A stretch of DNA of 53,125 nucleotides from Treponema sp. (GTDB taxonomy: Bacteria > Spirochaetota > Spirochaetia > Treponematales > Breznakiellaceae). Within the stretch, counting starts at the first letter, position 1. Each line of letters begins with the position of its first letter. Under the pieces are notes generated by a model. It searched no databases. It saw only the letters and a list, made by a program, of their open reading frames with translations, and was not told where the DNA came from. The DNA is taken from positions 1-53,125 of the forward strand of contig JAIRQN010000039.1 in assembly GCA_031256445.1 (NCBI GenBank), read 5' to 3'. The translations under genes and the position numbers were made by a program. Positions 42,076-51,113 of this stretch are shown one piece after another.

Positions 42076-44050
42076 TTTGCAACTCGGAAGTAACCGCGTC
42101 CCATTCTTTTGTTTTTAGTTCAATTTCCGCGCCGCATTTATCCAGTTTCCGCTTTATTTCCCCTGCCTTTTCCCCGTTTGAATATACCTGCGGCTTTTCC
42201 AGTTCCGCTTCAAGGCGCTTTTTCTCTTTCTCAAGTTCTTCAAGACCGCCGAGAATTTCGCTCTCCCGCCTCTGAAGCCTGCGTATTGCCGCCTGTTTTT
42301 GCTTGTCAGCCGCCCGCCTTTGTTCGTTAGTCATTGTTAACCCATCATTAACACCGGTTAACAGCCGTGTTTCGCAGGAAGGTTTCTTTTCCTCCGTTAA
42401 AGCCTGTGTTTTAACCCTTTCCAGATAGTATGAATAATTTCCATAATAAAGTTTGGCGCCGCACCTGTTGGCTGGGAGAGTTCCCGGCGTAAGTTCAAGC
42501 GTTTTTGTAGAGAGCGCTTCCATGAAAGAACGGTCATGGGAGACGAAGATTACCGTTCCTGTGAATTTTTTCAATGCTTCGAGAAGTATGTCTTTTGAAT
42601 ATAAATCAAGGTGATTGGTAGGCTCGTCAAGGATGAGCAGGTTCGAAGGTTTTAAAAACATTTTTAAAAGCGCAAGGCGGCTTTTTTCGCCGCCTGATAA
42701 AACGGATACGCTTTTGTATATATCATCGCCGCGGAACAAAAAAGCGCCAAGCATGTCGCGTAATTTCGGAAACAGGGAAAGCGGCGCCGGTATGGATGCC
42801 GCCTCGGCTTCCATGTATTCGATAATGGACAATTTGCTGTCCAGCGTTTCAGCGGCGTCCTGCGAAAAGTATCCCGCGCGTATGCCTGTTCCGTATTTTA
42901 CATTTCCTTCGTATTCGCTGTCATTACCCGCTATGATTCGCAGCAGGGTAGTCTTGCCCGCGCCGTTGGGACCGGCCGCCACAAGGCGTTCTCCCGCTTC
43001 AAGGCAAAGGTCAAGTCCGGCAAGGACGCGGCGCTGTCCGTAACATTTGCCGATGCCTTCCAGCGTCAGCGCGATTTTTCCCGAATGCGGCGCGGGCGGA
43101 AAACTGATATTTATCTTTTTTAGCGATTCCGGTATTTCAATACGCTCCATTTTATCAAGGCGTTTTATCAGTTCCTGCGCGAATGCGGCCTTTGACGCTT
43201 TATACCGGAAACGGCGGATAAGAGACTGGGTTTTTGCGATCTCTTCCTGCTGCTCTTCATAGCGTTTAACAAGGCCCGCAATCTCTGTTTGGCGCGTTTT
43301 TTCATAAGCGCTGAAATTCCCTGCGTACTGTTTTAAATTTCCATTGAAAATTTCATATACTTCATTGACGCATACGTCAAGAAAATATCTGTCATGTGAA
43401 ACCAAAAGATACCCGCCGGGAAAGGAATTAAGCCATTCTTCCAGCCATGATCTCGCTTCTATATCGAGATAATTTGTCGGTTCATCAAGAAGCAGAATGT
43501 CAGGTTTTTCAAGAAGGGTTTTCGCAAGCGCGATTCTCATCTGCCAGCCGCCGGAAAATTCCTGTACATCGCGGTTAAAATCTTCTGTGGAAAAACCAAG
43601 ACCCGTAAGAACCATGAAAATTTCCGCTTCCCGCATATAATAGCCGCTTGCTTCAATCTGCTCCTGTAAATTGTGATGCTCTTCGATCAGGTTTTTTACT
43701 GCGCTGTCCGGGTTATCTGTTCTTTGCAGTTGCCCGCCTGTTTCTTCAAGACGCTCAAGCAAAGCATGAATGAATCCGAATGCGGTTTCCGCTTCTTCGC
43801 GCAGGGTTTTTCCGCGGTGTACAATCCCCGACTGGGGCAGATAGGATATGCGCGTTCCTTTCTGAACAGCGCGATCCCCTGAATCGGCGTTTAATTTGCC
43901 TGCGATTATCTTCATTAGCGTTGATTTTCCGCTGCCGTTTGCTCCCAAAAGACAGCTTCTGGAACCTGAAGCAAGGCGCAGACTGGCGTCTTTCAGAATG
44001 TCCCTGTCGCCGAAAGCAAGACACACCCGCGAGAACTGAACAAAGGCCAT
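42065..44050 (-). CDS. ABC-F family ATPase (Uup/YdiF-like)
   Basis: Soluble protein with two ATP-binding cassettes and no membrane domain; ABC-F members act on ribosomes in translation or antibiotic protection. Cassette 1: LLGANGSGKSTLMKII, signature EFSGGWQMRIALAKTLL, Walker B ILLLDEPTNYLD. Cassette 2: AAGPNGAGKTTLLRII, signature VLSGGEKSRLALLKMFL, Walker B LLILDEPTNHLD. The interdomain linker at about 240-320 and a C-terminal coiled coil (560-661, rich in Glu, Lys and Arg) resemble Uup. It has 661 residues. It is not clear whether it confers drug resistance. It lies 2 nt after the lipoprotein gene and converges on the GH10 gene. Confidence 0.93.
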   Translation of the reverse strand: MAFVQFSRVCLAFGDRDILKDASLRLASGSRSCLLGANGSGKSTLMKIIAGKLNADSGDRAVQKGTRISYLPQSGIVHRGKTLREEAETAFGFIHALLERLEETGGQLQRTDNPDSAVKNLIEEHHNLQEQIEASGYYMREAEIFMVLTGLGFSTEDFNRDVQEFSGGWQMRIALAKTLLEKPDILLLDEPTNYLDIEARSWLEEWLNSFPGGYLLVSHDRYFLDVCVNEVYEIFNGNLKQYAGNFSAYEKTRQTEIAGLVKRYEEQQEEIAKTQSLIRRFRYKASKAAFAQELIKRLDKMERIEIPESLKKINISFPPAPHSGKIALTLEGIGKCYGQRRVLAGLDLCLEAGERLVAAGPNGAGKTTLLRIIAGNDSEYEGNVKYGTGIRAGYFSQDAAETLDSKLSIIEYMEAEAASIPAPLSLFPKLRDMLGAFLFRGDDIYKSVSVLSGGEKSRLALLKMFLKPSNLLILDEPTNHLDLYSKDILLEALKKFTGTVIFVSHDRSFMEALSTKTLELTPGTLPANRCGAKLYYGNYSYYLERVKTQALTEEKKPSCETRLLTGVNDGLTMTNEQRRAADKQKQAAIRRLQRRESEILGGLEELEKEKKRLEAELEKPQVYSNGEKAGEIKRKLDKCGAEIELKTKEWDAVTSELQIIK

Positions 44051-44052
44051 GA

Positions 44053-45399
44053 TTAATAAACAGAGTCTTTGAAAAAGTAAAGCACCATCGGAGATTGGGA
44101 TCTTCGCGTAACGGTATTATCCTCTACGGCGTAATCCGGCGCGACTTCCAGGCGTATCCCCTGATTGTCCAGGCTGTAAATGAAACGAAGACTGATATTG
44201 GGCCTTATGTCCGTAAAACGCATTGTAAGAGCGCCTGTATTGCTCTGTTCAAATGATGGGGCAAGAAAAAGATTCATTAATACGCGGCCCTCTCCGCCGG
44301 TTTCTTCCGAAAGAAGCTGCGGAACAAGAAGATTAAAACCTGTCCATTTAAAACTGCCTGTTTGCGACAATGTTATTGTTCCGTAATTATTGCTTGTAAA
44401 AACAGGCCCTTGCCTGAAAATGGCTTTGTATTGATCTTCCCTGCGGGAGTTCTCCTGCGCGATAATATCGTTTACATCCGAGGCAAGCGAGATAAAAACA
44501 AGAGTGCGCCTTATGCCTGAATTATCCGGGTACTGCACCGCCAGTGTCACGTTGTTTCGAAGGTTCATCTTTAAATCGGCGCCTTCAAAACGCCACGCGC
44601 GTTCTCCTTCCTGGAATATTCCCTGGTAGGTAAATTCCCTTTCTACATCAGGCACTGAAATTCTGGCGGTTTTTGTTTCCATCCCGGGATCGAAGCGGTA
44701 ATTCCTTCCAAGCACGTCCGTATCAATGCGTTTTGAATTTATCATCTGAAAATACAAATCCGGAGACCAGACTTTGGCCAAAACCATTTCAAGCTCCGGA
44801 TCATCTGCGGCTTCGATTTCCAGAACGGGAGCCGCGGTCTGCAGCGTACCGTCTTCATGTTCGAATATTTTCAGCCTGAATGAAAAACAGTAACCTGTAA
44901 CTCCGTCCTGCGTTAAAACTTTGTACCAGTCTCCGGGAAGGGGGTCTCCTGTTGTGCTGATAGGCGGGATTCCGTTCGACTTGCCCAGTATTTTGACAAT
45001 TTCCCCTGTTCGCATCCTGTAAACCCTTCTTGAGTTGTTATCAGAAGTTTCACGGATAGGAAGTCCATCCTGCAAATTTTCAGCGTAAGAATGGGCAAAT
45101 TCCGCAAATTCTGCGGCTCTTTGCAATGCCTTGCGTTTACTTCCGGAGAATTCAAATCTGGGAAGCGGGATTTCCATTTTATTGGTATCGTCTTTGTCAT
45201 TTTTTATTGAGTCCGGAATGCCGACTACCCAAACCTGATTGATGTTTGATTTGATATACACCGGCAGAACGGTTCCCGATAAAACCTGCGGATCATCGAC
45301 TGACCACAGAAGAACTCCGTAACCCATTCTTGAACAGGATGACAGGACTACCGCAGCGGCAAGAGTAAAAAATATTAACAGACGATTTTTATCATGCAT
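44053..45399 (-). CDS. SH3-domain lipoprotein
   Basis: A 448-residue predicted lipoprotein: lipobox LSSC with lipid-modified Cys22 after a hydrophobic stretch. A bacterial SH3-like domain lies at about residues 115-170 (PIRETSDNNSRRVYRMRTGEIVK... VTGYCFSFRLKIF). The rest, about 190-448, has beta-rich sequence (NNVTLAVQYPDNSGIRRTL) with no recognised domain; it may be a lipid- or polymer-binding sandwich. Bacterial SH3 domains often bind cell-wall peptides, so an envelope role is likely. No Shine-Dalgarno precedes the ATG. A repeat element lies just upstream. Confidence 0.75.
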   Translation of the reverse strand: MHDKNRLLIFFTLAAAVVLSSCSRMGYGVLLWSVDDPQVLSGTVLPVYIKSNINQVWVVGIPDSIKNDKDDTNKMEIPLPRFEFSGSKRKALQRAAEFAEFAHSYAENLQDGLPIRETSDNNSRRVYRMRTGEIVKILGKSNGIPPISTTGDPLPGDWYKVLTQDGVTGYCFSFRLKIFEHEDGTLQTAAPVLEIEAADDPELEMVLAKVWSPDLYFQMINSKRIDTDVLGRNYRFDPGMETKTARISVPDVEREFTYQGIFQEGERAWRFEGADLKMNLRNNVTLAVQYPDNSGIRRTLVFISLASDVNDIIAQENSRREDQYKAIFRQGPVFTSNNYGTITLSQTGSFKWTGFNLLVPQLLSEETGGEGRVLMNLFLAPSFEQSNTGALTMRFTDIRPNISLRFIYSLDNQGIRLEVAPDYAVEDNTVTRRSQSPMVLYFFKDSVY

Positions 45400-45412
45400 T
45401 GTTAAGGAAAAA

Positions 45413-45492
45413 TGTATAGTGTGGAGTGTGTAGTGAGGAGTGTGTAGTAAATGATAAAACTTCGCTATTCACTACACACTGGTCACTATACA
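45413..45492. repeat. Inverted repeat element between groES and the lipoprotein gene
   Basis: Two 23-bp arms (45413-45435 and 45470-45492) match at 20 of 23 positions, the three mismatches being central (TGG against ACC). Each arm contains TGTATAGTG and AGTGTGTAGTG. The 34-nt loop carries a further copy of AGTGTGTAGT. No coding sequence or target duplication is evident. It may be a miniature or extragenic repeat. Confidence 0.6.
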
Positions 45493-45505
45493 ATATTCCC
45501 TTCTT

Positions 45506-45778
45506 TTACTCTACGATTGCTACTATGTCGGCCATTTTCAGGATCAGGTGTTCTACTCCGTCAACTTTTACCTGCGTTCCGGCATACTTGTCATACATTA
45601 CCTTGTCGCCGGCTTTTACTGTAATTTTTTCCTTTTCTGTGCCTGGTCCAACCTCTACAACCACTCCAATTTGGGTTTTTTCCTGGGCTGTATCGGGAAT
45701 AATAATCCCGCCCGCGGTTTTTGCTTCAGTTTTCTCCAGCTTTACAATGACCCGGTCCGCTAAAGGTTTAACTTTCAT
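45506..45778 (-). CDS. groES: 10 kDa chaperonin GroES
   Basis: Lid of the GroEL chamber. It has 90 residues: [21 protein letters not shown] with the flexible mobile loop, then [40 protein letters not shown] and the C-terminal strand [20 protein letters not shown] precedes the ATG. No groEL is next to it; treponemes, as I recall, separate the two. A good promoter stands upstream (45819-45847), and I find no CIRCE element of the form TTAGCACTC-N9-GAGTGCTAA. Confidence 0.97.
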   Translation of the reverse strand: MKVKPLADRVIVKLEKTEAKTAGGIIIPDTAQEKTQIGVVVEVGPGTEKEKITVKAGDKVMYDKYAGTQVKVDGVEHLILKMADIVAIVE

Positions 45779-45818
45779 CTTTTATCTCCTCTCTAATAAT
45801 GTAGTTTTGACTAGATTT

Positions 45819-45847
45819 AATATATAAAAATCGCTTTTTTCAGTCAA
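45819..45847 (-). promoter_or_regulatory. Promoter of groES
   Basis: On the minus strand, TTGACT (45842-45847), 17-nt spacer, TATATT (45819-45824); initiation near 45812. A TTGACT at 45807-45812 on the plus strand makes a 6-bp inverted repeat with the -35. Confidence 0.65.
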
Positions 45848-45879
45848 TAGGACAAATGTCAAGTTACTTATGTCAGGGT

Positions 45880-47607
45880 TTAATAAATCAAATTCATCCT
45901 GTCCAGTTCAAGACGGGCAGTGTGGTTTTCCGGATCCAAATCCAGAGCGTACTCAAGCACACGGGGCGTTTCATACCCGCGGCCAAGAGCCGAAAGGCAC
46001 CTTGCAATACGGTACTGTACCTTTGAAGCTCCTTTTTTGTTTGTATCTTCCAAAAGCAATTTTGCCGCGGCCAGTTCGTACTGTTCAAGCGCGCGGGCGG
46101 TGTAAAGCTGTGCTTCCAGAATGCGCCCAAGATTTGCGAAAACCGGCCAATCGGCGCTTTTAACGGACACGCCCCTCAGCAGGTTTTCGGCTGTTTCCAG
46201 GCGGCCTTCCTGCATGAACTGAATGGCCCTGTAAACATTTGCCCATTCCCATGCATCACCGCGCGTTTCATTGCGGTTCAGGAGTATTTTTGCCTCCCCG
46301 TAATAACGCTGCAGGAAGAACAGCCATGCCGCCCACTGGTACAGATGTTCATTATCCGGATGGCGATCCAGCAATAACCATGTTTCAGCAGCCTGCCTGC
46401 CAGGTTCCTGCAGCGAGCTGCGGCGCTTTATTGTTTCCAGATCGATATATGGATTATTCGCAGGGTTGAATTTTTGCGTGCTTTCCAGCAGGGCAATTGC
46501 CCGGTTGTAATCCAGGCTGCGGCTGTAACGAATAAGCCCGAACTCAAGACTCCGTTCATCTTTTTCTGCGGTACCTTCGGCATTTAAATTGAAGATGCCC
46601 GTATTTTCGCCGCTGCTATTATCTGACTGAAGTATGTTTTTTACCAGTCTTTCAAGCCATGCCAGGGATTCATCGGGATTCCGGGATGTTGCCGCCATAT
46701 TGTAAAGGCTGTTCCCGTTCATGTTTCTTGCCAGAATTGACCATATGGCTCTGGCGCTTTCTGTAAAACCGGCAAGGTACAGCGCGTCCGCCTGACGAAG
46801 CAATGAAGCGTCATCATCAATCCGGGAGAATAATTCCGCCGATCTGCTGAGGTCGCCGAAATCGTAGTAATACTCGGCCGCGAAACGAAAAAAAGCCGCG
46901 GATGGAAGACTGTCTTCCGTATCCGCCGTCCGGTTGTTCACCGTGTTCATGTATGTCTGTATATCCGCCGCCGCCCCTCTTATGTCCGCGCGGATTATTT
47001 TTAAAATGGTTAAATCCAGAATGACAGCTTCTGTTCCGTCAGGGAAAAGTTCCGCGGGCAGGACGTTTGCTTTTTCTGAAGTGACAAAATCGCCGAGCAG
47101 AATATATGAACTTAAACGAAGCGTGTTAAACGCGGGGTCTGTTAAAAGAGCCAGCAGTTCGCGGATATTTTCGTCCGTCCGGTTATCTCTTGACTCTTCC
47201 TTTAAAAAGGCGGCGGCGGCAACAGCGGCTAAAGGCTGCGATAAAGGATAGATTTTCAATGCGCGTCTGATTGATTTAACGTACTCGCCCTGGTACTGCG
47301 GATAGGATTGAGAGAAGGCTCTGCGGCGTTTTAATACAGACAGCCATGACTCAACGCCTATTGCTTTTTTTTCAAGACGTTCAAGTTCCGCGTCCAGTTT
47401 TTCATATTCCTCTTGAGAACCTGTAAATGACTGCGCGGAAGAATCGAAAGCGCGGAGCATTACGGCAAAATTTTCATCCTGTTTTTTTGCAGTAATGCCG
47501 CCCTGATCAAGAAAATGCACAGTGGTTAAAGCGGCGCCTGTAAAGGCAAAGAGTATCAGTCCCGCGATTAAAATTACGCGCAATGGCGCCAGATTTATTT
47601 CACGCAT
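45880..47607 (-). CDS. Membrane-anchored TPR-like protein
   Basis: A 575-residue protein with an N-terminal membrane anchor (LRVILIAGLILFAFTGAALTTVHF, residues 9-32) and no lipobox, then a mainly helical region. TPR-like pairs are seen: ADALYLAGFTESARAIW, YNRAIALLESTQKFNPANN, and near the C terminus ARALEQYELAAAKLLLEDTN and YETPRVLEYALDLDPENHTARLEL. It is probably exposed outside the inner membrane and may scaffold envelope proteins; function is unknown. Its ATG overlaps the nusB stop by 13 nt, so it is coupled to nusB. The position between nusB and groES matches the treponeme gene order I recall. Confidence 0.8.
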   Translation of the reverse strand: MREINLAPLRVILIAGLILFAFTGAALTTVHFLDQGGITAKKQDENFAVMLRAFDSSAQSFTGSQEEYEKLDAELERLEKKAIGVESWLSVLKRRRAFSQSYPQYQGEYVKSIRRALKIYPLSQPLAAVAAAAFLKEESRDNRTDENIRELLALLTDPAFNTLRLSSYILLGDFVTSEKANVLPAELFPDGTEAVILDLTILKIIRADIRGAAADIQTYMNTVNNRTADTEDSLPSAAFFRFAAEYYYDFGDLSRSAELFSRIDDDASLLRQADALYLAGFTESARAIWSILARNMNGNSLYNMAATSRNPDESLAWLERLVKNILQSDNSSGENTGIFNLNAEGTAEKDERSLEFGLIRYSRSLDYNRAIALLESTQKFNPANNPYIDLETIKRRSSLQEPGRQAAETWLLLDRHPDNEHLYQWAAWLFFLQRYYGEAKILLNRNETRGDAWEWANVYRAIQFMQEGRLETAENLLRGVSVKSADWPVFANLGRILEAQLYTARALEQYELAAAKLLLEDTNKKGASKVQYRIARCLSALGRGYETPRVLEYALDLDPENHTARLELDRMNLIY

Positions 47608-48065
47608 GTTTTTCGTATGCTGTCAAGGACGCCGTTTACGAACCTGAATGAATCGTCGGCGCCAAATTCCCTGCAAATTCCGATTGCTTCGTCAATTACA
47701 ATTGTCGGCGGAATTTCCTTCTGAAACATCAGCGTATACGCCGACATGCGCAGAATTGCAAGGTCTACGCGGTTCAGCCGCGATATGTCCCAGTTTTCCA
47801 GGTGACGTTTGATCATATTGTCAATTTCACTGATATTCTCAAGCGCGCCTGTAATAAGGACTCTGGAAAAAGTTATTATGCTTTCGTCGTATTTTTTTAA
47901 TTTTTCTTCATCTACCCAGGCAAACTTTATAAGTTCCCCGGCGGATACAACAGATTGTTTATTTGAAATTTCGCCTGAAAACGCATCCGCGCCTGTGTCC
48001 CGGCCGGCTTCCCAGAAATATAAAGCCTGAAACGCTAATATTCGGCCCTTTCTCCGGGATGCCAT
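47595..48065 (-). CDS. nusB: Transcription antitermination factor NusB
   Basis: All-helical protein that with NusE (S10) binds boxA RNA in rRNA leaders. It has 156 residues: MASRRKGRILAFQALYFWE at the N terminus, HLENWDISRLNRVDLAILRMSAYTL in the middle, and EIPPTIVIDEAIGICREFGADDSFRFVNGVLDSI, the family signature, at the C terminus. An unusual insertion of about 20 residues (RDTGADAFSGEISNKQSVVS) follows helix 1. It lies 7 nt after the PPIase stop without a clear Shine-Dalgarno, suggesting coupling. The rRNA operons are not in this window. Confidence 0.94.
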   Translation of the reverse strand: MASRRKGRILAFQALYFWEAGRDTGADAFSGEISNKQSVVSAGELIKFAWVDEEKLKKYDESIITFSRVLITGALENISEIDNMIKRHLENWDISRLNRVDLAILRMSAYTLMFQKEIPPTIVIDEAIGICREFGADDSFRFVNGVLDSIRKTCVK

Positions 48066-48072
48066 AAGCGGT

Positions 48073-49113
48073 TTACCATTTTACATTATTTTCAAAAATC
48101 TGAAATGATCTTGGCAATTTTACTTCGGCGATAAGTTCCTGGCTTGCCTGTTCAATTATAGCCTGCTGCCTCTGGTTTAACAGCGACTGTCCTATGTAAT
48201 CCCTGACAGTCCCTCTCGCGCCAAGCTGAAAAATATCATTCAAATCAAGATTCTTCATTGCGTGGTTTTCTGTAATTTTAATAATGTGATATCCCTGAAT
48301 ACCCTCTATTAACCTTGATACTTCGCTCTGTTTAAGGCTGAAAGCGACAGTTAAAAATTCCTGGCCGACTATATTCGCGGCGTCCATGTTATGCGGAAGA
48401 TACCCGAAGTCCCCTGCCTGATAACCCGAATTGGGCGCATGGCTGCGCGCGACAACTTCGTCAAATTTGGAAGGATTTGAACCGATCTCCCTGACTAGCG
48501 AATCTGCGAGCGTTTTGGCTCTTGATCTGGAAGCGGCGTCAGTGCCGTATGGAACCAGAATCATTGTGAAACGGACTGTATCCGGACGGACAAACTGCGC
48601 TCTTAAAAGATTAAACTGTGCGCGAATTTCGTCTTCTGTAGGAACCTTTACTGAATTGATTAAAGTCTCTTTCTTGAACATCAGGTATTTCTGAACAATC
48701 AACTGCCTTCGCAGCTGCTCCCTGAAAACCGTATATTCCAAACCGCTTTCGTTTCGTACCGCCTGATTGAATTCAGCATCGGTAGGCTGCCTTCCTATCT
48801 GCTGCGCCATTGTGCTGCGCAACTGTTGAATTTGCTGATTCACCTCATTTTCCGAAATGGAAACCCTGTCTCTTTCGGCGGCCTGTAATACCAGCCGTTC
48901 GTTGATCATTACATCAAGAATTTGAAGCCTTTCAGCCTGTGATAATATGCGCCCGGACGCTTTTTCCATTCGTTCAACTTCTGCACGGAGCTGGCCGACG
49001 GTAATTACCTCGGTTCTGATAAGGTTAATAGTCGCGGCGGACTGTAAACCTGACTGAGAAAAACCGCTGACCGCCGTTAAAAGCCCTAAAAATACCAAAA
49101 AAATTCGTTTCAT
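48073..49113 (-). CDS. Periplasmic SurA-like peptidyl-prolyl isomerase
   Basis: Outer-membrane-protein chaperone with a parvulin domain. A signal peptide covers residues 1-18 (MKRIFLVFLGLLTAVSGF). The SurA N-terminal chaperone domain is at about 25-165 (RLQILDVMINERLVLQAAERD, and NEVNQQIQQLRSTM). A parvulin-type segment lies at about 180-275 (VRFTMILVP, ARSHAPNSGYQAGDFGYLP, AFSLKQSEVSRLIEGIQGYHIIKI). A C-terminal helix completes it. It has 346 residues. It resembles treponemal Tpn39b/basic membrane protein, which I recall beside alaS. It has its own likely promoter. Confidence 0.9.
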   Translation of the reverse strand: MKRIFLVFLGLLTAVSGFSQSGLQSAATINLIRTEVITVGQLRAEVERMEKASGRILSQAERLQILDVMINERLVLQAAERDRVSISENEVNQQIQQLRSTMAQQIGRQPTDAEFNQAVRNESGLEYTVFREQLRRQLIVQKYLMFKKETLINSVKVPTEDEIRAQFNLLRAQFVRPDTVRFTMILVPYGTDAASRSRAKTLADSLVREIGSNPSKFDEVVARSHAPNSGYQAGDFGYLPHNMDAANIVGQEFLTVAFSLKQSEVSRLIEGIQGYHIIKITENHAMKNLDLNDIFQLGARGTVRDYIGQSLLNQRQQAIIEQASQELIAEVKLPRSFQIFENNVKW

Positions 49114-49131
49114 ATTGATCCTTCTTTATTT

Positions 49132-49160
49132 AATATATATAAATTCAAACAAATAGTAAA
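49132..49160 (-). promoter_or_regulatory. Promoter of the PPIase gene
   Basis: On the minus strand, TTTACT (49155-49160), 17-nt spacer, TATATT (49132-49137). AAGAAGGA lies between it and the ATG at 49113. Confidence 0.5.
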
Positions 49161-49168
49161 TGGGAAGG

Positions 49169-50977
49169 TTAACATAAAACAGCGCGTATCCGCCGCACTC
49201 CTGCCGAAGAAGACTGTTCTTTTTGGATTTTAAATATTCCAAGAGAGCCGGTACTTTCCGCGTGAGGGCCTCCGCAGACTTCTTTTGAAAAATAATCCTG
49301 CGGCGAGCGGCCCGCTGTATAGACTTTTACCTGCGCTTCGTATTTTTCCCCAAACAGCGCAACCGCGCCCGCCGCCTTTGCCTCTTCAATTCCCATTGTT
49401 TCCATAAAAAGGGGAAGGTCTTTTTTTATCTGCTCATTTACAATGTCTTCGGTCTTTTTAATTTCTTCTTCCGTCATGGGCGCGGTATGCGTAAAGTCAA
49501 ACCTGAGCCGCTCCGCGGTGATATTGCTGCCTTTTTGCGCCGCATGCTCTCCAAGCACTATTTTCAGCGCCTTGTGCAAAAGATGCGTCGCCGTATGGTA
49601 TTTAACAGCCATTTCCCCCTGATCGCCAAGTCCGCCCTTAAAAAGCTGTTCGCTGCCGGCGCGTGAAAGTTCCTGATGTTTTTTAAAAGCCTCGTCGAAT
49701 TCCTGTCTGTTCACCGTCATTCCCGATTCGCCTGCGAGTTCTTCGGTTAACTCAATCGGAAAGCCGTAAGTGTCGTACAGCTTGAAAGCAAGACGCCCTG
49801 ACATTATCCTGCGCGGATCTTTTAACAGGTTAGGCAGCAGTTTTTCAAACTCATGTTCTCCCTTTTGCAGGGTTTCCATGAATTTTGCCTCTTCTTTGGC
49901 AAGTTCGCCGAGTATCAGATCGCGGTTTTCGTTCAGTTCCGGGTACGGCCCTTTAAAAATTTCAATTACAACCTGTGCAATTGGAGACAGGCTGATTCCT
50001 TCGGCTTTTAATTTGCGCCCATGCCGCACGGCCCTGCGGATAAGTCTGCGCAGAACATAACCGGCTCCCACATTGGAAGGGGTTACCGCTTTGGGATCGC
50101 CCAAAATGAATGCCGCCGAGCGCACATGATCGGCGATTATTCTGATAGATCGATCTGTATCGCTGTTATGTCCGTATGAACAGCCGTTTTTTTCAATTGC
50201 GGCGATTATTGGTTCGAAAATTTCCGTGTCATAAACAGATTTTTTTCCGTTAAGAACCGTTACCGTTCTTTCTATGCCCATTCCCGTATCAACGCATTTT
50301 CTTTCAAGAGGCTCATATTCGCCCTGTGAATTCTTGTTGTACTGCATAAACACGTCGTTCCAGATTTCCAGCCATTTGCCGCATGAACAGCCGGGTTTGC
50401 AATCAGGCCCGCACGGCGTTTCCCCTGTATAGTAGAACATCTCTGAGTCCGGCCCGCACGGTCCTGTAGTTCCCGCCGGCCCCCACCAGTTGTCATCCCG
50501 GGGCAGATAGGCGATCCGGTTTTCCGGTATGCCGGTTTTTTTCCAGATTTCCGCCGATTCGTCATCGCGCGGAACGCCTTTTTCTCCTTCAAAAACAGTA
50601 ACTCCCAGTTTTTCAACCGGAATATTAAGGTATTCAGCCGAGGTAAGAAATTTGAAACTCATTCTTATCGCTTCGTCTTTAAAATAATCTCCAAGCGACC
50701 AGTTTCCCAGCATTTCAAAAAATGTAAGATGGCTTTCGTCTCCTACGCAGTCAATGTCGCTTGTGCGGATACATTTTTGATAATTCACCAGCCTGTTGCC
50801 TGCCGGATGTTTTTCTCCCAAAAGATAGGGAACCAAAGGATGCATCCCCGCCATTGTAAAAAGCGCAGTCGGGTCATTTTCGGGTAGAAGGGACTTGCCC
50901 TGCACCTGCGTGTGGCTTCTGGAAACAAAAAAATTGATATATTTGCCGCGTAATTCATCAGCAGTTAAACGATTCAT
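49169..50977 (-). CDS. alaS: Alanyl-tRNA synthetase, short form without C-Ala domain
   Basis: Charges tRNA-Ala and edits mischarged Ser and Gly. The class II catalytic core is at about 1-240 (SHTQVQGKSLLPENDPTALF, TFFEMLGNWSLGDYFK, GPCGPDSEMFY). The tRNA recognition region follows. The editing domain has HLLHK in TATHLLHKAL and the Cys and His of CGGPHAESTG near the C terminus. It has 602 residues; bacterial AlaRS usually has about 870, and here the C-Ala dimerisation region is absent. Short AlaRS is known in spirochetes, so this is a lineage trait rather than a broken gene. The ATG is at 50977 with no Shine-Dalgarno, and the leader from its promoter is about 137 nt. Confidence 0.96.
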   Translation of the reverse strand: MNRLTADELRGKYINFFVSRSHTQVQGKSLLPENDPTALFTMAGMHPLVPYLLGEKHPAGNRLVNYQKCIRTSDIDCVGDESHLTFFEMLGNWSLGDYFKDEAIRMSFKFLTSAEYLNIPVEKLGVTVFEGEKGVPRDDESAEIWKKTGIPENRIAYLPRDDNWWGPAGTTGPCGPDSEMFYYTGETPCGPDCKPGCSCGKWLEIWNDVFMQYNKNSQGEYEPLERKCVDTGMGIERTVTVLNGKKSVYDTEIFEPIIAAIEKNGCSYGHNSDTDRSIRIIADHVRSAAFILGDPKAVTPSNVGAGYVLRRLIRRAVRHGRKLKAEGISLSPIAQVVIEIFKGPYPELNENRDLILGELAKEEAKFMETLQKGEHEFEKLLPNLLKDPRRIMSGRLAFKLYDTYGFPIELTEELAGESGMTVNRQEFDEAFKKHQELSRAGSEQLFKGGLGDQGEMAVKYHTATHLLHKALKIVLGEHAAQKGSNITAERLRFDFTHTAPMTEEEIKKTEDIVNEQIKKDLPLFMETMGIEEAKAAGAVALFGEKYEAQVKVYTAGRSPQDYFSKEVCGGPHAESTGSLGIFKIQKEQSSSAGVRRIRAVLC

Positions 50978-51113
50978 GCGGGTATGGTAGCAGATTTAGT
51001 AAAGAAATGATAGACTCGTATATAGAATTCAAATAAAAATTACCGATTTTTGTGCTTAACAAAAACGACCGTTTAAATTAAGCGGCTTTACGATTGAAAA
51101 TTTTTTATATGTT
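50978..51113 (-). promoter_or_regulatory. Long alaS leader with small hairpin
   Basis: About 137 nt lie between the likely initiation site (near 51114) and the alaS ATG. It is AT-rich with TTTTTGT and ACAAAAA (51047-51053 and 51059-51065) forming a 7-bp hairpin around a 5-nt loop. No T-box specifier structure or other known riboswitch is recognised. No gene fits here. Confidence 0.4.

Noticed and set aside
49169-50977. alaS as a truncated pseudogene
   Set aside because: The missing C-Ala domain is a known spirochete form and both the catalytic and editing motifs are intact.
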